NCBI GenBank assembly: GCA_016192705.1
Contig: JACPTQ010000071.1
Span: 1-55,416 of the forward strand
Source of the DNA: Deltaproteobacteria bacterium
GTDB taxonomy: Bacteria > Myxococcota > JACPTQ01
Length of the DNA stretch: 55,416 bases
Reading direction: 5' to 3'
Shown piece after piece: positions 7,274 to 15,209 of this stretch (positions are counted from its first letter, which is position 1; each line of letters starts with the position of its first letter). Under the pieces are notes generated by a model. That model ran no database searches. It worked only from the letters and a program-made list of their open reading frames with translations, and was not told the origin of the DNA. The translations under genes were made by a program, and so were the position numbers.

Positions 7274-8120
7274 GCTTCAGAAGGTTCTGGCGCACGCGGG
7301 GGTCGCATCGCGTCGTGCGGCCGAGGCGATGATCCGGGCGGGGCGAGTGACCGTAAATGGCGAAGTCGTGACGGCGATGGGGACCAAGGTCAACCCGGCG
7401 CGCGACAAAGTCGTGGTTGACGGCAGCGACGTCGCGGTCGAGCGCGAGACGCGCGTCTATTATCTCCTCAATAAACCGCCCCGTATGATTTCTTCGGCGT
7501 CGGATCCCGAGGGGCGGCCCACGGTGCTTGACGGATTGCGCGACGAGATTTCGGAGCGGGTTTTTCCAGTCGGGAGGCTCGATTGGGACGCGGAAGGCGC
7601 GATGCTTCTGACGAATGACGGCGATCTCGCCGAAGCGCTCTTGCATCCGCGTAACTCCGTGCCGCGAACGTACTTCGTGAAGGTGCGCGGCGTTCCGCCT
7701 GATGCGGTCATGAAGCGCGTCGCGTCAGGGCTGCGCCTCGATGACGGTCCGACACGCAAGGCGGACGTCAAGCTCGTTGCGGTGACCGCGAAGAACAGCT
7801 GGGTGCGGATGACGATGCGCGAAGGCCGGAATCGTCAGGTCAAGCGGATGTGGGAGGCGGTCGGGTTTCCGGTTCTCAAGCTGAAGCGCGAAGCGTTTGC
7901 GGGGTTGACCGTTGATGACCTACCGATGGGGGCGTGTCGGCGGTTGAGGCCGAGGGAGGTCGCGGTGCTCTGGGATGCGGTGAAGAAGAGAGGAGAAGAA
8001 AAGAGAAATGCAACCACAGAGACACAGAGGCACAGAGATCTGACGGGGAAGAAAAAAGGGATAAGAAAGGGAAAGCGGATTCAGGGGTTATTGCGGAAGC
8101 CCGTAGCCGGGAGTCGGTAG
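7245..8120 (+). CDS. rluB: rRNA pseudouridine synthase, RsuA/RluB family
   Basis: Isomerises specific uridines in rRNA to pseudouridine. The S4 RNA-binding domain is at about 9-60 (VRLQKVLAHAGVASRRAAE). The catalytic domain carries GRLDWDAEGAMLLTNDG with catalytic Asp113, then EGRNRQVKRM (about 193-202). Residues beyond about 250 are not part of the family: NATTETQRHR (about 255-264) comes from a CACAGAG-type repeat and KPVAGSR from a GTAGCCGGGAGTCGGTAG repeat, so the 3' end was extended by repeat insertion. RluB is the best guess, but RsuA or RluE specificity cannot be separated from sequence alone. It is last in the M50-scpA-scpB operon. Confidence 0.9.
   Translation: MASRASAGVRLQKVLAHAGVASRRAAEAMIRAGRVTVNGEVVTAMGTKVNPARDKVVVDGSDVAVERETRVYYLLNKPPRMISSASDPEGRPTVLDGLRDEISERVFPVGRLDWDAEGAMLLTNDGDLAEALLHPRNSVPRTYFVKVRGVPPDAVMKRVASGLRLDDGPTRKADVKLVAVTAKNSWVRMTMREGRNRQVKRMWEAVGFPVLKLKREAFAGLTVDDLPMGACRRLRPREVAVLWDAVKKRGEEKRNATTETQRHRDLTGKKKGIRKGKRIQGLLRKPVAGSR
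8008..8060 (+). repeat. CACAGAGACACAGAG-family repeat inside the rluB 3' end
   Basis: AATGCAACCACAGAGACACAG is followed by GAGATCTGACGGGGAAGA and an A-run. It matches 10571-10610, 34431-34480 and both arms of the palindrome at 42716-42831. It is translated here as NATTETQRHRDLTG. Confidence 0.85.
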
Positions 8121-8154
8121 CCGGATTATCGGATGCGGAGGCCGGTACGCGAGA

Positions 8155-8868
8155 TTAGCGCGGAACGGCTGGAGCCGCCGGTGGTGCAACGGGGGCTCCC
8201 GGCGCTGGCACAGGCGGCGTCTCCTTGCGTTCGCCTACGGCGCGCCACGGCTTCGGGAACCACGCCCAGCGCCCATTTACGTGCACGAGGCCGTCGTACG
8301 CCATGCCCAACTTCTCGCCCGGCTTGACATACTTCCAACGATAAACGGTGAGCCCGGCCTTGAAGTGTTGCGCCACATTCTTGTAACCGCCCGGGAAATT
8401 GTTCGCTTCGCCGGTCCAGCTCTTGAGCTCGTCGGTCTTCGCGGCCCACATAAGGAGTTCGGTGTTCGCTGGGTCAGCGCCGATCACCGCACGCGGATCG
8501 TTCCACAGTTTTTCGTACGCGGTTGCAGCCTTGGTGGCCGCATCGCCCTCAAACACCGCCGAGTAATCGGCGGCCGTCGGCTTCAGCGCGCGCGTGAGGC
8601 CCGGTCGGTCTGAATTCGGTTTCAAGAACTCGCCCAGCAGCGCCTTCGCGCCATCGGCGGTGCCAGGGAAGTTGATGGCGACGGGCGTTGCGGGTGCACC
8701 CGTCAGCGGGCGGGCTGGCGCGCCGGGCGGCGTTGCGGGTGTGCCCGGTGTCGCCGGTCGCGCGGGTCCAGTCGGTGCCGCCGGGGGCGCGTCCTTCTTG
8801 CAGGCGGCGAGCCCGAGGGCAACAACGGCCGCTAAAGTTGAGTAGCCGGTCAAGCTTCGTGTCAGCAT
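8155..8868 (-). CDS. Lipoprotein of unknown function
   Basis: A 237-residue protein. Lipoprotein signal peptide with lipobox LAAC and lipidated Cys23, followed by CKKD and a Pro/Ala/Thr-rich linker to about 65. A globular region has no family I recognise (it includes AYEKLWNDPRA and WKYVKPGEKLGMAYDGLVHV). A Pro/Ala tail closes it. The ATG at 8868 was chosen over the longer frame because AGGAGAGG lies four bases upstream and it starts the signal peptide. Upstream, element A copy 3 offers a TATAAT box pointing at this gene. It converges with rluB. Confidence 0.8.
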   Translation of the reverse strand: MLTRSLTGYSTLAAVVALGLAACKKDAPPAAPTGPARPATPGTPATPPGAPARPLTGAPATPVAINFPGTADGAKALLGEFLKPNSDRPGLTRALKPTAADYSAVFEGDAATKAATAYEKLWNDPRAVIGADPANTELLMWAAKTDELKSWTGEANNFPGGYKNVAQHFKAGLTVYRWKYVKPGEKLGMAYDGLVHVNGRWAWFPKPWRAVGERKETPPVPAPGAPVAPPAAPAVPR

Positions 8869-8974
8869 ATTTCCTCTCCTTTGGGCGGGTTTCTTGCCCA
8901 CCGACGCCTCGCGCCGCATGGGAACGCGCCAAGGGGTGAGTTCCTAGCGCCGATTCGCTTGCTCGTCAATTGCA

Positions 8975-9073
8975 TCCCTCATTATAATCCCCAATCCCCG
9001 GAAGCGGTTCGATCGCTCGTGAGCGTGAGGGTCGACAGGAGCCCGCTTCGGCGCGCCGACGTCCTCGGGTCTG
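8975..9073 (-). repeat. Element A, copy 3, with TATAAT
   Basis: Read on the minus strand it begins CAGACCCGAGGACGTCGGCG and ends GGGGATTATAATGAGGG (TATAAT at 8986-8981). Only the two ends are conserved relative to 9457-9552: the first 13 bases, and CCGGGRATNRGGGATTATAATGAGG. It points toward the lipoprotein gene starting at 8868. Confidence 0.75.
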
Positions 9074-9149
9074 ACTTGAGACGTGCGATTGATCCTCAGT
9101 TCAGAGGCACGCGAAAGCTCGGTGGTCCCAGCCGATACCGCGCTGCAGA

Positions 9150-9380
9150 CCCTGCGGATGCGCGCCTGCGCGGCGCCCCTGCTGACCCTACGCAGATCCG
9201 GGGCGGACCGCCTTCCGGAGACGCATTTTCTGGCCTTGAGGGTGGTACGAAGAGTTCACCCGGTGGGTGTTGGCTGACGATCGATCGACCCCCAAGTCTC
9301 TCAGCCGCCGTTTCAGGAAAACGGCCGAGGTCTGGTTGGGCGGGCGGGCATTGGGCAAGCGGAGGCTCGCATCCGCAGGG
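9150..9380. mobile_element. Element C, MITE-like, with 13-base terminal inverted repeats
   Basis: CCCTGCGGATGCG (9150-9162) and CGCATCCGCAGGG (9368-9380) are perfect inverted repeats bounding a non-coding 231-base element. A diverged second copy lies at 55135-55352 without its right terminus. The shared core includes GAAGAGTTCACCC, ACGATCGATCGACCCCCAAG and a GGCTGA/TCAGCC stem. No transposase is encoded. It sits between two outward-facing A elements. Confidence 0.7.
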
Positions 9381-9456
9381 GATGAGGTGCCGATGGGGCA
9401 TGGAATTGCCGTTCTCATGATGTTTGATTCGTTTCGAGCAGACTCACATTTTAGGT

Positions 9457-9552
9457 CAGACCCGAGGACTTCCGCGAGCCAGAGCGAGCCCAAACCCGAC
9501 CGCCCCGCGCAAGTGTTGCCCGTTATCCGGGAATCAGGGATTATAATGAGGT
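9457..9552 (+). repeat. Element A, copy 4, with TATAAT
   Basis: Nearly the same sequence as positions 1-96, ending GGGATTATAATGAGG with TATAAT at 9542-9547. That box is about 40 bases upstream of the start codon at 9586 and is a plausible -10. No good -35 is seen at 16-18 bases. Confidence 0.75.
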
Positions 9553-9585
9553 GCTTTCGCGGGGCGCGCGGGGGTGGTGGAAAAA

Positions 9586-11151
9586 ATGACGGCACGTTGC
9601 GATCGCTGTGGGAAGGTAACGGCCCTGCCGAACTCGGAGATTCCGATCGGGGGTCTCGCGGTGCGTTGTGCGTCGTGCGATCACCTATTTTTTGTACCGT
9701 GGGTTGCGGCGCCGTCGAGCGTCGACGACGCGCGTGAAGGGACCGACCCGCGAATTCCGGGCGGCGCTCCGGGATCGACAACTCAGGGAACGGCCGTCTG
9801 GACGGTGCGAAAACGCGACGGTTCGCTCTTAAGTTTCCGTGAGCTCGGAACGCTTCACGAATGGGCGGCGACGGGTCGTGTTTCGGTGGACGATGAAATC
9901 GCGCGTATCGGCGGGGCGTGGCGGCGAATCGCGGATGTTCCCGAGGTGGCGAGCCTTCTCGCGAACATAGCCGACGATCAAACGCTTGACGGAAAGAAAC
10001 CTCTTGACGTGATTTCGGCTGGCGACGGGGCGACGATGCACGATGCGCGGTCCCCGGTGGCTGTGGGGCCGCCGCCCGTTCCACTTCCGCGGGCTCAAAG
10101 TACCCGCCTTGACGAATCGCCCGCATGGGAGTCAGGGACGGCGTTTCAGGCGCGGCTCGATCTGCCGCCGGAAGTCGCGGCTCCTCCGCCGAATTTGGCG
10201 TCGCGCGATCGACCGACTGTTCTTGTTGCGCCGCCACGTGAACCAACGCCGCTTCAATCTCAAAATCCCGCGGTGCGCGAGCCTTCGTTTTCAGATCGAG
10301 GGTTTGGAGCGGTTCGGACGGAACGGTCGAGTCGGTCGGGTTCATTTTCGGGCGCGCGCGACGACGCGTTCGCGTCTCGGGAGTTTGAGTCCGCAGAGGT
10401 TTCGTCGCGGGATATTGGATCGCGCGAGTTCGAAGGGAACGTGATGTCGGCGTTACGGCCGCGCGGGATCGGAGCGCTGGCCATTGCCGGTTGGGTCGCG
10501 CTGGGTGTGGTGCTTGCGCTTGGGGCGGTGGCGATCATGCGGCCCGAGGTGTTTGGGCTGGGGAAGAAAAATGCAACCACAGAGACACAGAGCAGAGAAT
10601 CAGAGGAGGACAAGAGAGCGGTAGCGGGAACGGGTGCGGTGGCGGGTGCGGGTGCGGTTGCGGGTGCGGGTGCGGGAACGGGTGCGGTTGCGGATGCGGG
10701 AGCGGGTGCGGTGGCGGTTGCGGATGCGGGAACGGGTGCGGGTGCGGTAGCGGGAGCGGATGCGGGTGCAGGGGCGGTAGCGATAGCGGGAGCGGCGGCG
10801 CGGGCACGACGCGTCGGGGCGGCGAGGCCGCGGGCGGCGCGTGAAGATGATGGGGCAGGCGAAGCGCGACCAGCGGCACGCGGGGGAGGCGGCGGAAACG
10901 CGCGCGCGTTGTTGAAGGCTGGGCGGCGACTGTACGAGGACGATGATCTTCCGGGTGCCCTTGAGAAACTCAGGGCGGCGCTTCGGCTGAACCCGGGTTT
11001 GGCCGACGCTTACATCTTGCTTGGCACGGTTTATAAGAAGATGGGCGAAAAGCAAAAGGCGCTCGCCTCCTTCAAGAAGTATCTCGAAGTGGCACCGGAT
11101 GGGGACGAGGCGGCGGTTGCGCGAACCAACATCAGTGAGCTTCAAGATTAG
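9586..11151 (+). CDS. Zinc-finger / GYF-like / transmembrane / TPR protein
   Basis: A 521-residue protein. Residues 1-40 are an MJ0042-type zinc ribbon (CDRC, then CASC). Residues about 65-125 resemble a GYF_2-type domain (WTVRKRDG, then RIGGAWRRIADVPE). A Pro/Ser-rich linker leads to one membrane helix (about 292-315). NATTETQ (about 329-335) and a long Ala/Gly/Asp/Val stretch (to about 410) come from repeat DNA. The C-terminus (about 442-520) holds TPR units such as ADAYILLGTVYKKMGEKQKA. Zinc-ribbon/GYF proteins of this build occur in myxobacteria. ATG 9586 was chosen over GTG 9574. The gene overlaps the next by 17 bases. Function unknown; likely a membrane-anchored scaffold. Confidence 0.8.
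   Translation: MTARCDRCGKVTALPNSEIPIGGLAVRCASCDHLFFVPWVAAPSSVDDAREGTDPRIPGGAPGSTTQGTAVWTVRKRDGSLLSFRELGTLHEWAATGRVSVDDEIARIGGAWRRIADVPEVASLLANIADDQTLDGKKPLDVISAGDGATMHDARSPVAVGPPPVPLPRAQSTRLDESPAWESGTAFQARLDLPPEVAAPPPNLASRDRPTVLVAPPREPTPLQSQNPAVREPSFSDRGFGAVRTERSSRSGSFSGARDDAFASREFESAEVSSRDIGSREFEGNVMSALRPRGIGALAIAGWVALGVVLALGAVAIMRPEVFGLGKKNATTETQSRESEEDKRAVAGTGAVAGAGAVAGAGAGTGAVADAGAGAVAVADAGTGAGAVAGADAGAGAVAIAGAAARARRVGAARPRAAREDDGAGEARPAARGGGGGNARALLKAGRRLYEDDDLPGALEKLRAALRLNPGLADAYILLGTVYKKMGEKQKALASFKKYLEVAPDGDEAAVARTNISELQD
10571..10610 (+). repeat. CACAGAGACACAGAG-family repeat inside a CDS
   Basis: ATGCAACCACAGAGACACAG then AGCAGAGAATCAGAGGAGG, in frame within the zinc-finger/TPR gene just after its membrane helix. 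It is directly followed by a (GCGGNN)n tract. Confidence 0.85.
10618..10803 (+). repeat. (GCGGNN)n hexanucleotide tract
   Basis: About thirty tandem GCGGNN hexamers (GCGGGT, GCGGTT, GCGGAT, GCGGTA and others) encode an Ala-Gly/Val/Asp linker between the membrane helix and the TPR region. Confidence 0.9.
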
Positions 11152-13681
11152 CAGGCCGCTGAAACACGTTTTACTCGCGGTTGCAGTGACCGCGGCGGTC
11201 CTGGTCGAGGTTGGTGCGGCTCAATCGGCAACTCCCGCGCGGGTCGCGAAAATTCGTGCGGCTATTTTGCGCGGAAAAACGGCCGACGCACAGAAGCTGT
11301 TTGAGCCGATTGCGAAGCGATACAAGGCGGGCGCACTCAAATCCGCCGCGGCGCTACATGCGGCGGCGCTTATGCTTGTCGAGCTTGCGCGCCTGCCCAA
11401 TTCGAAGGAGCGCTACCACGACGCGAATCGCCTTTTCTTTGAAGCGAAAGAGGCCGACCCTAAGCGGGCTCAGGTGTTCATCGACTGGGGGATGCTTTAC
11501 GTCGAGAAGTACGACACCGAGGAAGCGGCGAAAAAGTTCAACCTGGCGCTCGCACTCGAGCCCGAGAATGTCGATGCCATTGCCGGCCTTGCGCGCGTGG
11601 CGTATGCGTCGTTTGACTACGCGACGGCGATAGAGCGCGTTGGGCGCGTGCTCGCGAAGAAGCCGCGGCATCCCTTGGCGATTCGAACGCGCGCCGAGAT
11701 CGCCGTTAATGAGGACGACTTGCCGGCTGCGGCGACGGCCTTGAGTCGCCTCGAGGCCGCGGACCCGCGCGGTCCCGCGACGTCGGGGCTTCGCGCGGCG
11801 GTTGCTTACTTTCGCGGCGACAAGCAGCGCTACGAAGCGGAGCGGAAAGGTTGGGCGAAGCTCGGTCCCTTGGTGAGCCTCGCGGCGGGGGTTTTGCTCG
11901 AGCATCTCGTCAAACGTTTTCAATACGCCGAAATCGAGCGGGTGACGCGCGACGCACTTGTAACGGCGCCCTACTCCGCGCCGCTTCTGGTCGAGCGCGG
12001 CATGAACGCGATGCGACTCGGCGAAGAGGCGATGGCGCAAAAGACGCTCGACGCCGCGCACAAGCAGGACCCGTTTCATCAGCAGCTCATCGCGATGCTC
12101 AATTTTGTCGAGAAGGCGCTTGTGCCTTACCGATGGCATGAAGACGGGGTGCTCCGGCTGCGCCTCCACGAGGGCGACACGGAGCCACTTTTGCCGCTCG
12201 TTGGCGCGCTCGTGCGGCGCGCGATCGATTCGATGTCGCGTCGATTCGCTTATGCGCCCGAGAGGGTCACGCTCGAACTTTTCAAAACGCACCAGGAGTT
12301 TTCGCTGCGCACAATGGGTGTTCCGGCACTCGGCGCGCTCGGGGTTTGCTTTGGTCCGGTTGTGACAGCGGTGGCGCCGCCGCGGGCGGGGGCGCGGGTC
12401 AATTGGGGGCAAATCCTGTGGCACGAGCTGTCGCACGTTTTTTCGATCGCGTTGTCGCGTGGGCGTGCGCCGCGCTGGTTTGGCGAGGGGCTCGCGGTTG
12501 TCGAGGAGGGCGAGGGGCGGCCGGAGTGGGCGCGAGAGATGTCGGTCGAGATGCACCGGGCGATCGCTCGGGGGCGCGTGCTGTCGGTTGCGAAGCTGAC
12601 AACGGCCTTCACGCGCGCGCGGTCGCACGCGGACATGCTGCTTGCCTATCATCAGTCATCGCGCGTTGTGGCGTTCATCAAGGAGCGTTGGGGCTGGGAC
12701 GCGGTGACGCGGGTGCTCACCGTGTTCGGCGATGGGAAGACGACGCCGGAGGTCGTGAAGGCCGTGACGGGGCTAGAGGTCGCGGAGTTCGACGCCGCGT
12801 TTCTTGAATGGCTGAAAAAATCGGTCGCGTTTTTGGATGGGCAGTTCGACGTTGATCCAGCGCGGTATCGCGACATCCCTGCGATTCGAAAGGCGGCCAC
12901 GGACGCGCCGGCCGATCTCGACCGGCAGGCCGCACTTGCGGCGGCACTTCATGTACATGGCGCCCATCAACCGGCGCTCGCGGTTGCGGAACGTATCGTC
13001 GGGCGCGACGTCGTTCATCCGCTTGCGCGCTATGTTGCGGGGGCCGCGGCATCGGCGCTCGGGCAATTTGAGGTCGCGAAAAAGAATTTTGAGGCGCTGC
13101 GCACAGCGGGCGTCGACGGTCATCTCCTTCGCGCGGCGCTCGGTTTCGTGTATAGAAAGCTGAACGATGAGGCGCGGGCGGAGGTTGAGTACGTGAAGGC
13201 GCGGGAGTTGAACCCGGAGCTGTCGAGTGCGATTGCGGTGGTCGCGGAGCTGCGGGCGGCACGTGGGGAACCGGATGGCGCGCTCAGCGAGTGGCGGCGG
13301 CTTGCGGCGTTTGACCAGGCGAACGGTAAGGCGATGCGCGCGGTGCTCGCCGCGGCCGAAAAGCAGAAGGACGCGAAGGCGGTGGTCGACGCGGCGGAGG
13401 CGCTCCTTTTTTTAGAGCCGTACGACGCGGCGGTGCACGTGGCTCTTGCGCGGGCGCGACGTGAGGCGGGGCGCCTGGACGACGCGGCGCAGTCATTCGC
13501 GACGGCGGTTGCGCTCACACCCAATGCTGGCGCGGATTTGCGGGTTGAGGCGGCGATCGTGATGCTTGACGCGGGGAAACGTGGGGCGGCCTGCGCGGAG
13601 ATTGACGCCGTATTGAAGACGGATGCGGAACATCCGGTCGCCAAGGACCTCAAAGCGCGATGCGAGGCGCCAACGCCATGA
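11135..13681 (+). CDS. Exported TPR protein with peptidase-MA-like zinc protease domain
   Basis: An 848-residue protein with an N-terminal signal segment (about 8-28). TPR repeats occupy about 40-330 and again 600-845. The middle is a gluzincin-type domain: HELSH (His430, Glu431, His434) and WFGEGLAV (Glu451) 17 residues later, matching the peptidase MA family. GTG 11135 was chosen over the upstream open frame because it starts the signal sequence and overlaps the preceding gene by only 17 bases. It overlaps the following kelch-like gene as ATGA. Probably periplasmic or envelope-attached; the substrate is unknown. Confidence 0.85.
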   Translation: MSFKISRPLKHVLLAVAVTAAVLVEVGAAQSATPARVAKIRAAILRGKTADAQKLFEPIAKRYKAGALKSAAALHAAALMLVELARLPNSKERYHDANRLFFEAKEADPKRAQVFIDWGMLYVEKYDTEEAAKKFNLALALEPENVDAIAGLARVAYASFDYATAIERVGRVLAKKPRHPLAIRTRAEIAVNEDDLPAAATALSRLEAADPRGPATSGLRAAVAYFRGDKQRYEAERKGWAKLGPLVSLAAGVLLEHLVKRFQYAEIERVTRDALVTAPYSAPLLVERGMNAMRLGEEAMAQKTLDAAHKQDPFHQQLIAMLNFVEKALVPYRWHEDGVLRLRLHEGDTEPLLPLVGALVRRAIDSMSRRFAYAPERVTLELFKTHQEFSLRTMGVPALGALGVCFGPVVTAVAPPRAGARVNWGQILWHELSHVFSIALSRGRAPRWFGEGLAVVEEGEGRPEWAREMSVEMHRAIARGRVLSVAKLTTAFTRARSHADMLLAYHQSSRVVAFIKERWGWDAVTRVLTVFGDGKTTPEVVKAVTGLEVAEFDAAFLEWLKKSVAFLDGQFDVDPARYRDIPAIRKAATDAPADLDRQAALAAALHVHGAHQPALAVAERIVGRDVVHPLARYVAGAAASALGQFEVAKKNFEALRTAGVDGHLLRAALGFVYRKLNDEARAEVEYVKARELNPELSSAIAVVAELRAARGEPDGALSEWRRLAAFDQANGKAMRAVLAAAEKQKDAKAVVDAAEALLFLEPYDAAVHVALARARREAGRLDDAAQSFATAVALTPNAGADLRVEAAIVMLDAGKRGAACAEIDAVLKTDAEHPVAKDLKARCEAPTP

Positions 13682-15012
13682 CCGGGCGACGCGTTTGTTT
13701 ATCGTGTGCCGCAATCGCGAGCGCGGCTGTCGCTCTGACCTGCACAACGACGACGACGATTCCGGGCGCTTCGTCGGTCGTCAGCCTTGTTGTGGGCAAT
13801 GCCGACACATCTGATTCTCAAACTTTCGCGCGGCTTGTCTATTTCCCAAGCGGCGGTTCGACATGCCGGAAGGACATCACAACTGAGCCCAGCCAGTGGG
13901 CACGCACACTCACGGCCACGGACCATGGCGTTCCGCTGTCGCTCTTTGGCGCAGGGTCGCGTGTCGCGGTGGAGCAGCGACGGAATAGCGATTCCGTGGT
14001 TGTTCGACAAGGGCTGTCCGGGCCGGTGCACGCCGTCGGCGGTGGATTGTCGGTGTTCGTGAACTTGTCGCCCGCGCGCGCGGTTGGTGCGATGCGAGAC
14101 CTTAATTTCGGTCGGTACGCCGCGCAGGCGATCTACGTGAGTGCTACAGGCGGAATCCTTGTTGTTGGTGGATTGAAGGCGGGCGCTTCCGATTTCGCCA
14201 TCAACGCTGCGGCGGATTTCGAGCCAAACATCGAGTACCTTGACCCGGCGACCGGGAAATGGATCGTCGTCGGCGACGCGGGCGAAGGTCGTCGCGTGCA
14301 CCACACGGTGTCCGAACTTGCGGACGGCCGGATTGTCGCGCTCGGTGGTGTTTTCGGTGCGACGGCCGTGGCGAGCGATCTCGTATTTGACCCGACGACG
14401 CGGCGCCTGGATGTGATCGACGCGTCGGTTGTGCCCGCGGTGTTTGGCCACTCGGCGACGGTTCTTTACGACAGCGCGAGGGCGCTCACGAACCGGGTCC
14501 TCGTGTTTGGCGGCGCGACGACCCTGGTCGCCGATGCGGGCGATGCGCTGCTCCCGCTCGCGGGTCTCCAGAAGAAGTGGACGCTCGTCGATTTTTCGGG
14601 GAGCACGCCGCAGGTTACGTCAAGTGAACCCGCGGGTGCGATCGAGCTTGCGTTTCATCGGGCGGCGATCACGCGCGAGACGAGCGAGTCGGCGGTCTAT
14701 TGGGTGGGTGGCGTGACGGGGACGCCGCTCAGGGCGACAAGCCGGATTTTCGAGCTGCGGCATTTGGCGAATCCGTTTCAGTTCGCGTCATCGACGTCGT
14801 CACTTTCTACGGCGCGTGTTTTTCACGTCGCGTTTCAGACGAGCCTCAGTGAGGCAACCAACATTGTCACTGGCCGTGGCGCGTGCGGGGCACGCCGTTG
14901 CGTCGCTTCCGGTCGGGACCGTAACCGTGGCGTCGTCGGGCTTGCCGTCGGTCGCGACGGTGCCAGTGGTTGTCGGCGGGCGCAGCGCGGCGGGTGGTTT
15001 GAGCAAAGTTGA
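13678..15012 (+). CDS. Kelch-like exported protein, frameshifted (part 1)
   Basis: Starts at an ATGA overlap with the TPR protease gene. An N-terminal signal ends at VALTC, a weak lipobox. Beta-propeller/kelch-like repeats follow, shown by recurring VVGGL, ALGGV, VFGGA and WVGGV strands and TAR/HH motifs. From about codon 400 the translation becomes atypical (GACGARRCVASGRDRNRG), while the +1 frame from about 14850 to 15199 reads like more kelch sequence. The gene is therefore probably one frame-shifted unit, 13678-15199, with the shift near 14850-14880. This could be real decay or a sequencing error. Function: surface or periplasmic propeller, ligand unknown. Confidence 0.65.
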   Translation: MTGRRVCLSCAAIASAAVALTCTTTTTIPGASSVVSLVVGNADTSDSQTFARLVYFPSGGSTCRKDITTEPSQWARTLTATDHGVPLSLFGAGSRVAVEQRRNSDSVVVRQGLSGPVHAVGGGLSVFVNLSPARAVGAMRDLNFGRYAAQAIYVSATGGILVVGGLKAGASDFAINAAADFEPNIEYLDPATGKWIVVGDAGEGRRVHHTVSELADGRIVALGGVFGATAVASDLVFDPTTRRLDVIDASVVPAVFGHSATVLYDSARALTNRVLVFGGATTLVADAGDALLPLAGLQKKWTLVDFSGSTPQVTSSEPAGAIELAFHRAAITRETSESAVYWVGGVTGTPLRATSRIFELRHLANPFQFASSTSSLSTARVFHVAFQTSLSEATNIVTGRGACGARRCVASGRDRNRGVVGLAVGRDGASGCRRAQRGGWFEQS

Positions 15013-15199
15013 GGTGGTCGCGGATGCTGGATTCTCGGTGGCCGCTGAGATCGCCCGCGGGACGGGCGCAGCGGTTGCGTCGACTCCGTGGGGCGTTGTG
15101 GTGATTGGCGGACAGGACGGCGGCGCTGGTGAGCGATCGGTTTCGACGTATGCGGACCTCGTTACGTACGCGGTTGGCGGTGTTTCGGAGTGTCCTTAG
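14816..15199 (+). CDS. Kelch-like protein, frameshifted remainder (part 2)
   Basis: The +1 frame continuing the preceding kelch-like protein: VARAGHAVASLPVG and VPVVVGGRSAAGG, then WGVVVIGGQDGG, are blade-like. The nominal start in this frame has no Shine-Dalgarno sequence, so it is better read as the C-terminus of the 13678 gene after a one-base frame change. The stop at 15199 lies 10 bases before the next lipoprotein gene. Confidence 0.5.
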   Translation: MFFTSRFRRASVRQPTLSLAVARAGHAVASLPVGTVTVASSGLPSVATVPVVVGGRSAAGGLSKVEVVADAGFSVAAEIARGTGAAVASTPWGVVVIGGQDGGAGERSVSTYADLVTYAVGGVSECP

Positions 15200-15209
15200 A
15201 GGAGTCGTC

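Noticed and set aside
9150-9380. c-di-GMP or other known riboswitch in the conserved core of element C
   Set aside because: I could not align it with any riboswitch consensus I know, and the 13-base terminal repeats fit a mobile element better.
9188-10345. 385-codon minus-strand frame over the repeat island
   Set aside because: It spans elements C and A and the start of the zinc-finger gene; composition is that of a shadow, with no start signal.
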